Origin: Rhodoferax sp. GW822-FHT02A01 | GTDB lineage: Bacteria > Pseudomonadota > Gammaproteobacteria > Burkholderiales > Burkholderiaceae_C | Reading direction: 5' to 3' | Length of the DNA: 64,000 nucleotides | Assembly: GCF_038784515.1 (NCBI RefSeq) | Contig: NZ_CP152376.1 | Span: 682,001-746,000, forward strand | In this document: piece by piece, positions 35,291 to 44,590 of the stretch | How positions within the stretch are numbered: position 1 is the stretch's first letter | Layout of the letters: every line of letters begins with the position of its first letter | Made by a program: the position numbers and the translations under genes | Notes under the pieces: generated by a model | Told to the model about the DNA's origin: nothing | The model's input: only the letters and a program-made list of their open reading frames with translations | Databases searched by the model: none

Positions 35291-35890
35291 ATGCCACCCA
35301 ACCCTGACGAATCAAGCTGCACCTTCATCTGCACCACCCAAGCCCACGCTGAGCAAGCCATCCTCGATCTGTTGAAAACAGGCGTGTCAACCGACAATAT
35401 TCTTCGCCTGGGACGTGTCTTCCAAGCCGAAGGCCCGCCAAGACAAGTCGCGAGCATCCGCAACAGAATGATTGCCTGGGGCTGCAATGGCGCCTTTCTG
35501 GGTTGCATTCTGGGAATTCTGATTTCACCCGCTGCCGACTTCCTGCAACCGCATGGCTTCTACGCCTCGGCCGGACCGGTCGTATCGGTCCTGATTACCA
35601 TGATGGAAAGCGCACTCATCTTGTGTGCGCTCTTTATCGCTGCTGCCTTACTGAGCCCCGTCAAGGCTACGCACAATGCCCTGGTGCGTTGCGATTCGGC
35701 GCTGTGCGTATACAAGTATCTGTTGAAGGTGAAGGGAACTCCCGCGGAAATCGACAGTGCCACCCGGCAATTTGCTTCGGTGCAGTACGTGACGCAGGTT
35801 ATTCCAATGACGGCCCCCATTCACAACGAGGTCTGTGCGGCAAAGCTGCCTGCCAATGATCTCGACCATATTGCGACCAGCATTGTCTGA
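35291..35890 (+). CDS. Putative membrane protein, two central hydrophobic segments
   Basis: 199 residues from ATG 35291 with GAGGAA upstream; the frame extends 33 codons further without support. The N-terminal domain (CTFICTTQAHAEQAILDLLKTGVSTDNILRLG) looks like the short alpha/beta region of general-stress-protein 17M-like proteins. Two transmembrane spans follow (about residues 60-80 and 95-120), then a soluble tail. The role is unknown; a stress-associated membrane protein is a guess from layout. Confidence 0.7.
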   Translation: MPPNPDESSCTFICTTQAHAEQAILDLLKTGVSTDNILRLGRVFQAEGPPRQVASIRNRMIAWGCNGAFLGCILGILISPAADFLQPHGFYASAGPVVSVLITMMESALILCALFIAAALLSPVKATHNALVRCDSALCVYKYLLKVKGTPAEIDSATRQFASVQYVTQVIPMTAPIHNEVCAAKLPANDLDHIATSIV

Positions 35891-35971
35891 AGCACTGGCA
35901 ACCCCTTTCACACGGAACCAGCACTTCATCCACAAGGCCCAGGATCGACTATCAACAACGTTTCACTGGAG

Positions 35972-36205
35972 ATGGACATGGGCTTGCTGAACTTCATCGG
36001 ATTGGGTGACAAGAAAAAAGTATGTGCTGGCTGCGGGGAAGTCTCCACGGTGCGCGAGCACAGGCAACCCAATCCGCTCCACCCCGAAAACACGAAATAC
36101 TGGGGCTGTCCGTACGGTCCGGGCATGTTTTGCTGCAAGCCGGAGAACCAGGGCAAGCGCAAGGAGATCGACGTGTACTGGCCCGGCCAACGGCGCTACA
36201 AATAG
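35972..36205 (+). CDS. Small Cys-containing protein, unknown
   Basis: 77 residues from ATG 35972, or 75 from ATG 35978. Cysteines in KVCAGCGEVSTVR and later GCPYGPGMFCCKPENQGK suggest a zinc-binding or disulfide-stabilised fold. It is basic, with no signal peptide. No known family is recognised. It ends 13 bp before the convergent ATPase gene. Confidence 0.6.
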   Translation: MDMGLLNFIGLGDKKKVCAGCGEVSTVREHRQPNPLHPENTKYWGCPYGPGMFCCKPENQGKRKEIDVYWPGQRRYK

Positions 36206-36217
36206 GGCGCTAAAGAT

Positions 36218-36739
36218 TCAGTCCAGAGCGACAACCCGCCGCCAAGGCAGGTCTGGGTCCGCCGCATAGTCTGCCACCACCCAACTGCGCATAGTGTGCG
36301 CCGCCATATCGCCCAGAAAGGCGCGTATCACCCGGATGGACGCCTGATCCAGGGCGGCGTAGGGCTGGTCCAGGCAGGTCACGGTTGCACCGCTGGCCAG
36401 CAGCGCTGCAATGGCAACCTTGCGACGGCTGCCGGTGGAGAGCATGAACAACTTCTTTTCCTGGTGGTCTGTCAAAGTCAAGGCATCCACCAGCTCAGCA
36501 TGCAGGGCCGCGTTCCAGCGCGCGCAGCGTGCACGCAGCGCGTCCCACACTTGCAGCGCGGTCTGCTCGTCATGCCCGGGCAAGGACAGGTCCAGCCACA
36601 GCGCATCAATGACCGCGGACACGCCCGGCGGGGCCGCAAGGTCACCGCTCAGGCGACGCAACAGGCTGGTCTTGCCAGTGCGCTCGTCGCCAGTGACGGC
36701 AATGAGACCGGGTGGCAGGGGAATTTCAAGCAGATGCAT
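36218..36739 (-). CDS. Orphan ABC-type ATPase domain protein
   Basis: 173 residues from ATG 36739, which overlaps the 3' end of the four-PAS GGDEF-EAL gene by 14 bp. Walker A GDERTGKTS near residue 17, an ABC-signature-like LSTGSRRKVAIAALL and Walker B-like VTCLDQPYAALD are visible, so it is a compact ABC ATPase (CcmA-like size). The Walker B Glu is replaced by Gln (DQP), which would weaken hydrolysis. There is no permease nearby. Coupling to a c-di-GMP gene is unexplained. Confidence 0.75.
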   Translation of the reverse strand: MHLLEIPLPPGLIAVTGDERTGKTSLLRRLSGDLAAPPGVSAVIDALWLDLSLPGHDEQTALQVWDALRARCARWNAALHAELVDALTLTDHQEKKLFMLSTGSRRKVAIAALLASGATVTCLDQPYAALDQASIRVIRAFLGDMAAHTMRSWVVADYAADPDLPWRRVVALD

Positions 36740-39700
36740 CGGATTGACCACCCCGCATGACATACGCCTCAAATGCAGGGGCTGTGACCGGGCGGCTGTA
36801 GAAGTACCCCTGGAAGACAAAGCAACCATTGCGAATCAACCATTCGCGTTGCTCCAGGGTCTCCACCCCTTCGGCAATGACGTTCAGACCCAGGCTGCGT
36901 CCCAGCGTCACCACCGTGCGCGCTATGGCTGCGTCATTGGGGTCGGTCAGCACGTCGCGGATGAAGGTCTGATCAATCTTGAGCTGGTCCAGGGGCAGCC
37001 GCTTGAGATAGGACAGAGACGAATAGCCTGTGCCGAAATCGTCAAGGGAAAACATGATGCCCCGCGCCCTGAGTTGGCTCATTTTCTGGATAACGGACTC
37101 GGTGTTTTCCAGCAACAGGCTCTCAGTCAGCTCAAGCTTGAGTCGTCCCGGTGCAATGGCGTGCCGGTTCACGATTTCCAGCACGACTTCCACAAAGGCG
37201 CTCTGCGCAAATTGACGTGCACTGACGTTGACGGCCAGTGTGAGCGCGCTCAGCAGCGGATTGGTGGACCACTTGGCGAGCTGCAGGCATGCTGCATCCA
37301 GCACCCACTGCCCCAAAGGAACGATCAGGCCCGACTCCTCTGCCAGTGCAATGAAGCTGCCCGGCCCCAGCAAGCCGCGCGAGGGGTGCTGCCAGCGTAC
37401 CAGCGCCTCGGAACCTGTCACCTGCCCAGCAGAATCCACCTGCGGCTGGTAGTGCAACACCAACTGCCCTTCCTTGATGGCCGTGCGCAGTTCCACCTCG
37501 ACAGCTGCCCGTTGGGTAACCAACGTCTGCATTTCGATGTCAAAGAATCGCAGCATATTCTTACCCCCGGCCTTGGCCTGGTACATCGCCGTGTCTGCGC
37601 GCCGCAAGAGGTCATTCACGGAGACCGAATGGTCCTTGAACATGGCAATGCCGATACTGGAAGTACAGTAGTAAGCACGGTCACTGGCAGCGTTCGGCCC
37701 TTCTCCGGTGTGAAGCAAGTACGCCTGCCCCAGGCTGGACAGTATCTTGTTGGCCACCTGTTCCGCCTGCACAGCCGCCAGTTCGTTGTCGCCCAGATCC
37801 TTCAGGATGACGATGAACTCATCGCCACCCATACGTGCCACCGTGTCCCCCTCCCGAATGCTGTTGCGCAAGCGGCAGGCCACCTCTGTCAGCAGCCGAT
37901 CACCGGTTGCATGGCCCAGTGTGTCGTTGAGCAACTTGAAGTTGTCCAGATCAATCATCATCAGAGCCCCCTGGCATTCCTGGCGTGCACAACCGATCAG
38001 GGCCTGGTCGAGCCGGTCCAACATGAGGCGCCGATTGGGAAGGTTGGTCAAGGGATCGTAGAAAGCCAGGTGTTCTATTTTTTGGGATGCCGCCTTGCGC
38101 TCGGTGACGTCACGGATGGCAACCAGTACCGCCGGCGCCCCATCAAACTGAATCCACCTGCTCTGCACCTCGACATCTATGGACGTTCCATCCAGCTTGA
38201 GGTAGCGCTGCTCGATGAGCGGATTCACCTGCGCCCCCTCATCGAGCCTGCGTGAACGCTGCAGCGACCTTTCACGGCTATCCGGATGCACCAGTGCAAT
38301 AACCGGGGTCTGCCGCAGTTCTTCCTCCGACGCAGCACCAAAGAGTTTCACCGCAGCCGGATTGAGGTACAGCAACCTGCCGTTACGCTGCACCACGATG
38401 GGATCCGGCGCCCACTCCAGAATCGTACGGTAGCGCTTCTCGCTCTCCACCAGTGCCGACTGCATTTGCTTGCGCAATGAGATGTCGCGCGATGCCGCGT
38501 AGAGATACCCCTTGCCATCGATCTCTATGCCCGACGCGCTGATTTCCACGTCGATGATGCTTCCGTCGCGGCGGCGATGGCGTGTTTCGAACAGTGTCTT
38601 GCCTTGCGTCTTGACCAGTCCGTCATTGAATTTCTTGATTTCGTCCCAGCTCAGCTGTGCGTCCCAGTCCGTGACGCGCATAGCACCGATGTCGCTCTTG
38701 CTCAGCCCCAACATGTCCAGAAACGCGTCATTGGCTTCTACCAAGGTCCCTTCGGCATCGAGAATGTGAATGCCGTCACTGGACGTCTTGAGTATCGTCT
38801 GCAAACGGATACGGCTTCTTTCAACCGACTCGTGCAGTTGGTACCGCTCGGTGATGTCGTGACCAATTCCCAGCACGCCGATGATCTTGCCATCCTGCGC
38901 ACGTAGTGCCACCTTGGTGGTTTCCAGCAGTGCCCGGCGCCCATCCGACGCAAATGTGACCCACTCCTCGTTGACACTGGGCCCTTCCTTGTCCATGGCT
39001 TTCTGGTCATTGGCGCGGAAGAAATCGGCAAGTTCCTTGTCCACGAAGTCGTAGTCCGACTTGCCCAGAATGTCCTTTTCCTTGGCCCCGAAAAACTTCT
39101 CGAACTGCGGGTTGCAGGCCAGATAGACACCTTGCAAATCCTTGAGCCAGACCAGATCGGGAATGGAGCGGATCAAGGTCTGCAGCCGTGCCTCGCTTTC
39201 AAACAGCGTGTTTTCCATGCGCTTGCGCTCGGTGATGTCGTGCGCCAGTCCAAACAGCCCGTAGATCCGCCCATCCGCAGAACGCAACGGTCCCTTGGTT
39301 GACAGATAGGTGCGCTCACCGTCGATGGTGGAAACCGTCTCCTCGAAAGTCAGTGTGACGCCTTCCTGCAGAACACGCACGTCGTTCTGCCGAATGCTTT
39401 CAGACTGTTCCGGGAAGACTGCCGCCTCCTTCTGACCCAGCATCTGCGCCACGGTGAGTCCGGTCACGCGTGCGGATTCCGTGTTGCACAGCAGGTAACG
39501 GCCTTCCAGATCCTTGGCAAAGATGGCGTCGGAGGCGCCTTCCACGATGCTGTTGAGCAGCTGACGCAGCTGAGCCTGCTCGTCGCGGACCCGCAGCTCC
39601 TGTTGCAAGGTCGCCCCAATCTGCTGTTGCAAACGCCGGATCAAACGGTACAGCAGCACCGTCGTCACACCCACGAACAACCACCCCTTGAGCGTGCTGG

Positions 39701-39863
39701 CCCGGGCAATGAGCCCCGGATCCTGAAACATCCAGGCCACCACATAGTCGGACACCAGTATCCACAAGGCCGCCAGGGTGGCATAGGTCAGAACGGTTGT
39801 TCCTGCCGCGAAACGGGTTGCCCTGTCTACGGCAATGTCACTGGACGCTTTTGTATCGGGCAT
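36726..39863 (-). CDS. Membrane-bound four-PAS GGDEF-EAL protein
   Basis: 1045 residues from ATG 39863 (GGAAAA upstream); the frame extends upstream without support. Two N-terminal transmembrane segments (about residues 18-45 and 58-75) are followed by four PAS/PAC units (cores at SIVEGASDAIF, SIPDLVWLKD, TSSDGIHILD and WAPDPIVVQ). Then come GGDEF with an intact GGDEF (RMGGDEFIVIL) and EAL with intact GSEALVRW and downstream DDFGTGYSSLSYLKRLP. Both c-di-GMP synthesis and breakdown are possible; the net activity is unknown. It probably senses redox, light or a small ligand. Confidence 0.95.
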   Translation of the reverse strand: MPDTKASSDIAVDRATRFAAGTTVLTYATLAALWILVSDYVVAWMFQDPGLIARASTLKGWLFVGVTTVLLYRLIRRLQQQIGATLQQELRVRDEQAQLRQLLNSIVEGASDAIFAKDLEGRYLLCNTESARVTGLTVAQMLGQKEAAVFPEQSESIRQNDVRVLQEGVTLTFEETVSTIDGERTYLSTKGPLRSADGRIYGLFGLAHDITERKRMENTLFESEARLQTLIRSIPDLVWLKDLQGVYLACNPQFEKFFGAKEKDILGKSDYDFVDKELADFFRANDQKAMDKEGPSVNEEWVTFASDGRRALLETTKVALRAQDGKIIGVLGIGHDITERYQLHESVERSRIRLQTILKTSSDGIHILDAEGTLVEANDAFLDMLGLSKSDIGAMRVTDWDAQLSWDEIKKFNDGLVKTQGKTLFETRHRRRDGSIIDVEISASGIEIDGKGYLYAASRDISLRKQMQSALVESEKRYRTILEWAPDPIVVQRNGRLLYLNPAAVKLFGAASEEELRQTPVIALVHPDSRERSLQRSRRLDEGAQVNPLIEQRYLKLDGTSIDVEVQSRWIQFDGAPAVLVAIRDVTERKAASQKIEHLAFYDPLTNLPNRRLMLDRLDQALIGCARQECQGALMMIDLDNFKLLNDTLGHATGDRLLTEVACRLRNSIREGDTVARMGGDEFIVILKDLGDNELAAVQAEQVANKILSSLGQAYLLHTGEGPNAASDRAYYCTSSIGIAMFKDHSVSVNDLLRRADTAMYQAKAGGKNMLRFFDIEMQTLVTQRAAVEVELRTAIKEGQLVLHYQPQVDSAGQVTGSEALVRWQHPSRGLLGPGSFIALAEESGLIVPLGQWVLDAACLQLAKWSTNPLLSALTLAVNVSARQFAQSAFVEVVLEIVNRHAIAPGRLKLELTESLLLENTESVIQKMSQLRARGIMFSLDDFGTGYSSLSYLKRLPLDQLKIDQTFIRDVLTDPNDAAIARTVVTLGRSLGLNVIAEGVETLEQREWLIRNGCFVFQGYFYSRPVTAPAFEAYVMRGGQSDASA

Positions 39864-40001
39864 GGCGCTTTTTTCCGGGTAAGGTCCTCTGGGCCGATAT
39901 TGTCTCCGGCACATGGTATCGCTACGGCTCACAAGCGAATATTGACACGCATCAATACCCGTCGTTATGGCTTCCCCATAATCTGAAACTGTAAGAGCCC
40001 T

Positions 40002-41906
40002 ATGTCTTGCGCCGCGGACATGCCTGTTAGCAGTTGGACTACACATATGAGAGAAATGGCAAGACGGGTCGCATCCGTCCCCCGCAAGGCATTTGGTGCC
40101 ACGGGTTGGTCGCTGGCCTTGGTTGTTTTTGCAGCCATTGCTCCCTTGGTGGCTTTTGCCGCCTTTGCAAGCTGGACGGTGGTCCAGCAAAAACAATCAG
40201 ATGCGCAAGCGGAGCTGGTGGGTTTGGCACGTGCCATCCGGGTTGCGGTGGATCGTGAGCTCAAGGGGCAATTCAGCTCCATGCAAGTAGCGGGTACGGA
40301 ACTGCGCTTCAACGTGGCCGACAACCAGCGCTTTGCGCTGCACGCCAAACGTATTCTGGCCGACAAGCCGGAGTGGGCCAGTCTGGCCCTGATCGACCCG
40401 GTCACCAAAGCGATTGTCTTCAGCGAGCCTGCGTTACACATCCCCGGGCAGCAAACGATTTCACCGCAAACCGTGGAAACGGCTGTGCAGACCCGAGAGC
40501 CCGCCATTGCGGGTGTCTTTCCCCAAGGCAAGGTTATACCGGAGCCGCTGATTCTGCTGATGGCCCCTGTAATGGAGCAGGACCAGGTCCGCTATGTCAT
40601 CGGTGTGGCCCTGCGCCCGGCAGTGATCAGTGCCATCTTCACGGAACAAAAGATGGTGCCCACATGGACCGGCGCGGTCCTGGATCGAGACATGCGCATT
40701 GCCGGACGGTCCCGAGCGCCCGAAAAGCTCATTGGAATGTCTGCCTCGCCCACGCTGATAGAACAGGTGCAACAAGGCTACAAGGGGATGTTTCTCTCGC
40801 GCACAGCCGACGGGGAGGTAGTGAGCACGGCCTACGAGCGCTCGGCGACAACCGGCTGGACCGTGGCCATCGGCATACCGCAGCACGAACTGGACGGCCC
40901 CATCCAGTCCTCCCTGTTGCGATTCGCCGGGGTAGCGCTTCTGCTGGTCAGCAGTTCACTGGCGATGGCCTATGTGCTGGGAAGAAGGGTCATACGCAGT
41001 CGCAACGCGTATGAAGCTGCACTACAGGCCATCACCCAGGAACAGGAGATCATGCTCAACAACGACATGGTCGGCATCATCAAGCTGGCAGACCGCAAGA
41101 TCCTGTGGCACAACAAGTGGGTCACCAGAAATCTGGGTTACTCGGACGCAGAGCTCGATGGCCAGTCGGTGCGCATGCTGTACCCCGACTCGGAATCGTA
41201 TGCAGACATCGGAGAGCGCGCCTACGTGGCACTGGACAGCAGAAACACGTTCCGCTTCCAGGCCCAGTTGCGACGCAAGGACGGCTCGGTGCTCTGGTTG
41301 GACATCAGTGGCAGCCTGCTGGGAGACAACCTGCGTGAGTCGCTCTGGATTCTGGTGGACATTACCCAGGCCAAGAATAACGAGCAGACCCTGGAGGCCG
41401 TGGCCCAGCACGACGAGTTGACCCAGTTGCCCAACCGCCGCATGCTGCAGGAAGGCCTGCAGACCGCCATAGCCACGGCCCGGCGCACCGGTGGCCAGAT
41501 TGCCATCTGCTATCTGGACCTGGACGGCTTCAAGGCGGTCAACGACCAATACGGCCATACGGCCGGCGATCAGGTTCTCAGGGTTTGCGCCCAGCGCATG
41601 ACCGAGTGCGTGCGGGCCAGCGATCTGGTCACCCGCGTGGGCGGGGACGAGTTCGTTCTGCTGCTCTGCGAATACGGCACCGACCCGGACTATGCCACTG
41701 TGCTGGAGCGGCTGTTGGCCGCAGTCAGACGCCCCATACTGATCGAAGACGGCCACACGGTGGTGGTCAAGGCCAGCATTGGCGTTTCGTTCTATCCGCA
41801 ACACGGCGATCAGGTGGACACCCTGGTGGCACTGGCCGATGAGGCCATGTATGAGGCCAAGACACGCGGCAAGGACTGCTACGTGCTATGCGAGGAGCCA
41901 CGCTGA
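40002..41906 (+). CDS. Membrane diguanylate cyclase with periplasmic sensor and PAS
   Basis: 634 residues from ATG 40002; ATG 40047 is an alternative. Transmembrane segment 1 (about 35-58) and segment 2 (about 305-325) flank a CACHE-like periplasmic domain (AIRVAVDRELKGQFSSMQVAG). A PAS domain (MVGIIKLADRKILWHNKWV) and a GGDEF domain with intact RVGGDEFVLLL follow. It is predicted to make c-di-GMP from GTP on sensing an extracellular signal. It is divergent from the four-PAS protein (138-bp gap) and its 3' end overlaps convergent menA by 21 bp. Confidence 0.93.
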   Translation: MSCAADMPVSSWTTHMREMARRVASVPRKAFGATGWSLALVVFAAIAPLVAFAAFASWTVVQQKQSDAQAELVGLARAIRVAVDRELKGQFSSMQVAGTELRFNVADNQRFALHAKRILADKPEWASLALIDPVTKAIVFSEPALHIPGQQTISPQTVETAVQTREPAIAGVFPQGKVIPEPLILLMAPVMEQDQVRYVIGVALRPAVISAIFTEQKMVPTWTGAVLDRDMRIAGRSRAPEKLIGMSASPTLIEQVQQGYKGMFLSRTADGEVVSTAYERSATTGWTVAIGIPQHELDGPIQSSLLRFAGVALLLVSSSLAMAYVLGRRVIRSRNAYEAALQAITQEQEIMLNNDMVGIIKLADRKILWHNKWVTRNLGYSDAELDGQSVRMLYPDSESYADIGERAYVALDSRNTFRFQAQLRRKDGSVLWLDISGSLLGDNLRESLWILVDITQAKNNEQTLEAVAQHDELTQLPNRRMLQEGLQTAIATARRTGGQIAICYLDLDGFKAVNDQYGHTAGDQVLRVCAQRMTECVRASDLVTRVGGDEFVLLLCEYGTDPDYATVLERLLAAVRRPILIEDGHTVVVKASIGVSFYPQHGDQVDTLVALADEAMYEAKTRGKDCYVLCEEPR

Positions 41907-42815
41907 GAGCGACAGTGCGACGGCAAACCACCAACCCAGCCGGAAGGTGCGAAACAGGATGGCGTTGTAGGCAACACCTTGCGTGACCGCGCCAAAGTCC
42001 CGGTAGATGTTCCAGGCCCGCCACGCCAGCGTCCATACCAGCAAGGGCCAGACCTGTTGAGCGAACAGCGCCATCACCAGAGCCAGCGCAAACGGAAGGA
42101 ACAGCAGCAGGGCAAACCAACGCTGTGAAGCACGTGCCCCGTACACCACGGCAAACGTCCTGCGCCCTGCCAGTCTGTCGTGCGCCATGTCACGGTGGTT
42201 GTTGACCGCCAGTGCGGCAGCAGCCATGCTGCCCACGGCCATGGATGCGAACACGCCGATGCCACTCAAGCCGCCGGTCAACAGCCACCCAGTACCCAGC
42301 ACGGCTACCGGACCAAAGAACACGAACACCGTGGCTTCGCCCCAAGGTGTATAGGCAATCGGACGCGGGCCACCCATATACGCCAAGGCGGCCAGCAAGG
42401 ATGCACTGCCCAATGCCAGCACCGGCCAGCCACGCAGTGCAACCATGTAGAAACCCAAGCCGGTAGCCAGTGCAGACAAAACCACAATGGCCAACCGAAC
42501 CTGTCTGGGGCTCAGCCACCCAAGTGCTGTGGCGCGGGGCAGGCCGATACGCTGCCCCACGTGCTCGGCCCCGCGCTGGGTGTAGCCCACATCGTTCTGC
42601 AGATTGGTGATCACCTGCATCAGAACGGCGGCCAGAAGCGCCAACAGTGCCAGCACCAGGTCAACCTGACCGGTTTGCCGGTATCCCAACGACACCCCTA
42701 CCAGCACGGGCGCGATAGCCAGCAGCAGACTGGGGGGGCGCACTGCAGCACCCCAGGCCCGCAAAGGGTGGGGAGTCGGCGAAGAGGAGCTTGGGATGTC
42801 GGATGGCGATGGCAT
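41886..42815 (-). CDS. menA: 1,4-dihydroxy-2-naphthoate polyprenyltransferase
   Basis: 309 residues from ATG 42815 (MPSPSDIPSS). It has the UbiA-superfamily fold with about eight transmembrane segments. The first Asp-rich motif is in LQNDVGYTQRGAEHVGQRIGLPRA (NDxxD-like) and the second region in NNHRDMAHDRLAGRRTFAVVYG, as in MenA. It attaches the prenyl tail in menaquinone biosynthesis at the inner membrane. No other men genes are adjacent. A UbiA enzyme of another pathway is possible but the motifs favour MenA. Confidence 0.85.
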   Translation of the reverse strand: MPSPSDIPSSSSPTPHPLRAWGAAVRPPSLLLAIAPVLVGVSLGYRQTGQVDLVLALLALLAAVLMQVITNLQNDVGYTQRGAEHVGQRIGLPRATALGWLSPRQVRLAIVVLSALATGLGFYMVALRGWPVLALGSASLLAALAYMGGPRPIAYTPWGEATVFVFFGPVAVLGTGWLLTGGLSGIGVFASMAVGSMAAAALAVNNHRDMAHDRLAGRRTFAVVYGARASQRWFALLLFLPFALALVMALFAQQVWPLLVWTLAWRAWNIYRDFGAVTQGVAYNAILFRTFRLGWWFAVALSLSAWLLA

Positions 42816-43104
42816 GTTCGGTCGCACTTGGATCGTTCTATACGGCCATTGAACCATACCGCACCGCCTGGACCACTCGCCGAACCGGCGCACAGTATCT
42901 GTGTGGTGGCAGACGGAACGCGCCCCGGCCAGGACCTACGATGCCAAGGTGAAAAAGGGCATTGCCAAGGAAATTGTGCGTATTGCGCAAATGTCCGCAT
43001 ACGGACAGACAGGATCCGAACAAAAAAATAAAGTAGCCTGATCGAAACGCCGAATTGCCCCGCATGGACGCGGGCTGGGCCTCGATGCAGAAGGGAGTCA
43101 TTAC
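42816..43104. other. 289-bp intergenic region with no gene seen
   Basis: Divergent gap between menA and the receiver-domain gene. It is moderately AT-rich near 43010-43040. It must contain both promoters, but no confident operator, RNA gene or -24/-12 element was recognised. Confidence 0.4.
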
Positions 43105-43593
43105 ATGCATAGGGTGAACGCCCCCATCGATTGGGCACGAGATGCATACGGCAACGGGCAAGGCATCGTCCTGCAGATTGAAAACAATGCGGCAAATGCA
43201 GACCTGATCAGCCGACTCATTGCACGCCGAGCCAACCTGACGTTGCATACCGCAGTGGACGGATTGCTAGGTTATGTGTTGGCGCAAACCTTGCAGCCGG
43301 ACATCATCTTGTTGGACATGGTGATGCCGGTCGTCACGGGTTATGAGACCCTGCTGTTGCTGCGCGAAAACGCGCTGACAAAACACATCCCGGTCCTGAT
43401 CTTGACGTCCAGCGCGGCACGGGGCCAGCAGCAAAAGTGCCTGGACGCAGGCGCGTTCGGGTATCTGACCAAGCCCTACCGCATTGATGACTTGATGGCG
43501 CTGATAGATACCGCCTTGCACGCGGTCAACCTTGGAAAGCAGCAAGCAGGTACTTCTATGCAAAGGTCAGCAGACGATCGTATTCGTGTTTGA
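43105..43593 (+). CDS. Single-domain response regulator (receiver)
   Basis: 162 residues. The receiver domain covers about residues 20-140: phosphoacceptor Asp in DIILLDMVMPVVTGYE, Thr in VLILTSSAA and Lys in GYLTKPYRIDD. The N-terminal acidic pair, usually ED/DD, reads IENN, so Mg binding may be weakened. There is no output domain. Its 3' end overlaps the convergent Crp/Fnr gene by 38 bp. A kinase partner is not in the window. Confidence 0.87.
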   Translation: MHRVNAPIDWARDAYGNGQGIVLQIENNAANADLISRLIARRANLTLHTAVDGLLGYVLAQTLQPDIILLDMVMPVVTGYETLLLLRENALTKHIPVLILTSSAARGQQQKCLDAGAFGYLTKPYRIDDLMALIDTALHAVNLGKQQAGTSMQRSADDRIRV

Positions 43594-44296
43594 CGACCTC
43601 GTAGCATTCGCACACGCGCTCTTCCAGCCCCTTGCGGTCCGATACGGTGATGCGCCCGCGTGAATAGCGAATCAGGCCCGCATCCTGCAACTTGACGGCG
43701 CATTCGGTCACGCCTTGCCTGCGCACGCCCAGCATGTTGGCAATGAGTTCCTGGGTCATGGCAATTTCGATTCCCGGCAACCGATCTAGGCTGAGCAGCA
43801 ACCAACGGCAGAGCTGCTGGTCGAGCGAGTGATGGCGGTTGCAAACCGCGGTTTGGGCCATCTGGGTAATGAGCGCCTGCGTGTAGCGCAGCAACAGATG
43901 GGCCACCGGGCCGAACTGCTCGAAGTCGTCTTTGAGCGTCTTGGCCTTCAGGCGAAAGCACCATCCCGCGCTCTGAACCACGGCATGGCTGGGAGTCGAG
44001 TTGCCTCCCATGAACAGGGAAATACCCACAATCCCTTCAAAACCAACCACCGCAATTTCAGCTGCATCGCCGTTCTTCATGACGTAGAGAAGCGAAACGA
44101 TTCCGCACGTAGGAAAGTAGACGTATTTTTCAACCCCACCGGCCTCATACAACACCTTTCCCAGAGGCAACTCCATCAGCTCTAGCTGCGGCAACCAGCG
44201 CTCCAACAGGGCGTGCGGCAATGCTCCCAGCAAAAGATTCGATTGGGCCTTTTGCTTGTCGGCATGCGGCGCTGGCGAGTGGTTGGGTACAGGCAT
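43556..44296 (-). CDS. Crp/Fnr-family transcriptional regulator
   Basis: 246 residues from ATG 44296 (MPVPNHSPAP). The cyclic-nucleotide-binding-like jelly roll (KVLYEAGGVEKYVYFPTCGIVSLL, then GFEGIVGISLFMGG) precedes a C-terminal winged helix (MTQELIANMLGVRRQGVTECAVKLQDAGLIRYSRGRI). No Fnr-type N-terminal Cys cluster is seen, so it is not an oxygen-sensing Fnr. The effector is unknown. This subgroup is common near two-component signalling genes in Burkholderiales. Confidence 0.9.
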   Translation of the reverse strand: MPVPNHSPAPHADKQKAQSNLLLGALPHALLERWLPQLELMELPLGKVLYEAGGVEKYVYFPTCGIVSLLYVMKNGDAAEIAVVGFEGIVGISLFMGGNSTPSHAVVQSAGWCFRLKAKTLKDDFEQFGPVAHLLLRYTQALITQMAQTAVCNRHHSLDQQLCRWLLLSLDRLPGIEIAMTQELIANMLGVRRQGVTECAVKLQDAGLIRYSRGRITVSDRKGLEERVCECYEVVKHEYDRLLTFA

Positions 44297-44590
44297 GAAT
44301 GGTTGGTTGTGAATATCGGCGAAGGGCCAATGTATTGAAGATGGCACGAGCATCCAGCAGATGCCGACCCTGGTCTGTACGGTGGCAGACCCTGGGCGAA
44401 ATTGAATGCATCTGCACCTCGTTCGGTGGCGTACAGACCCTGCAGTTGGCTGGCTTTACAACCGGCATGAGAGTTTGTTTGCCATTCGCATTCGAATGGA
44501 GCCTGCTCACTCCAACTGCCATATGAACCACACGCAATTGCCTGGCATGCATCTGCCACCCCACAGCCGAGATACCGGCGGCTCCTACCT
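44297..44590. other. 294-bp intergenic region with no gene seen
   Basis: Divergent region between the Crp/Fnr regulator and the PAS-GGDEF-EAL gene. Only shadow-like short open frames without ribosome sites are visible. No strong inverted repeat was recognised. Confidence 0.4.

Noticed and set aside
36411..38255. Plus-strand open frame of 614 codons
   Set aside because: Antisense to the four-PAS GGDEF-EAL gene.
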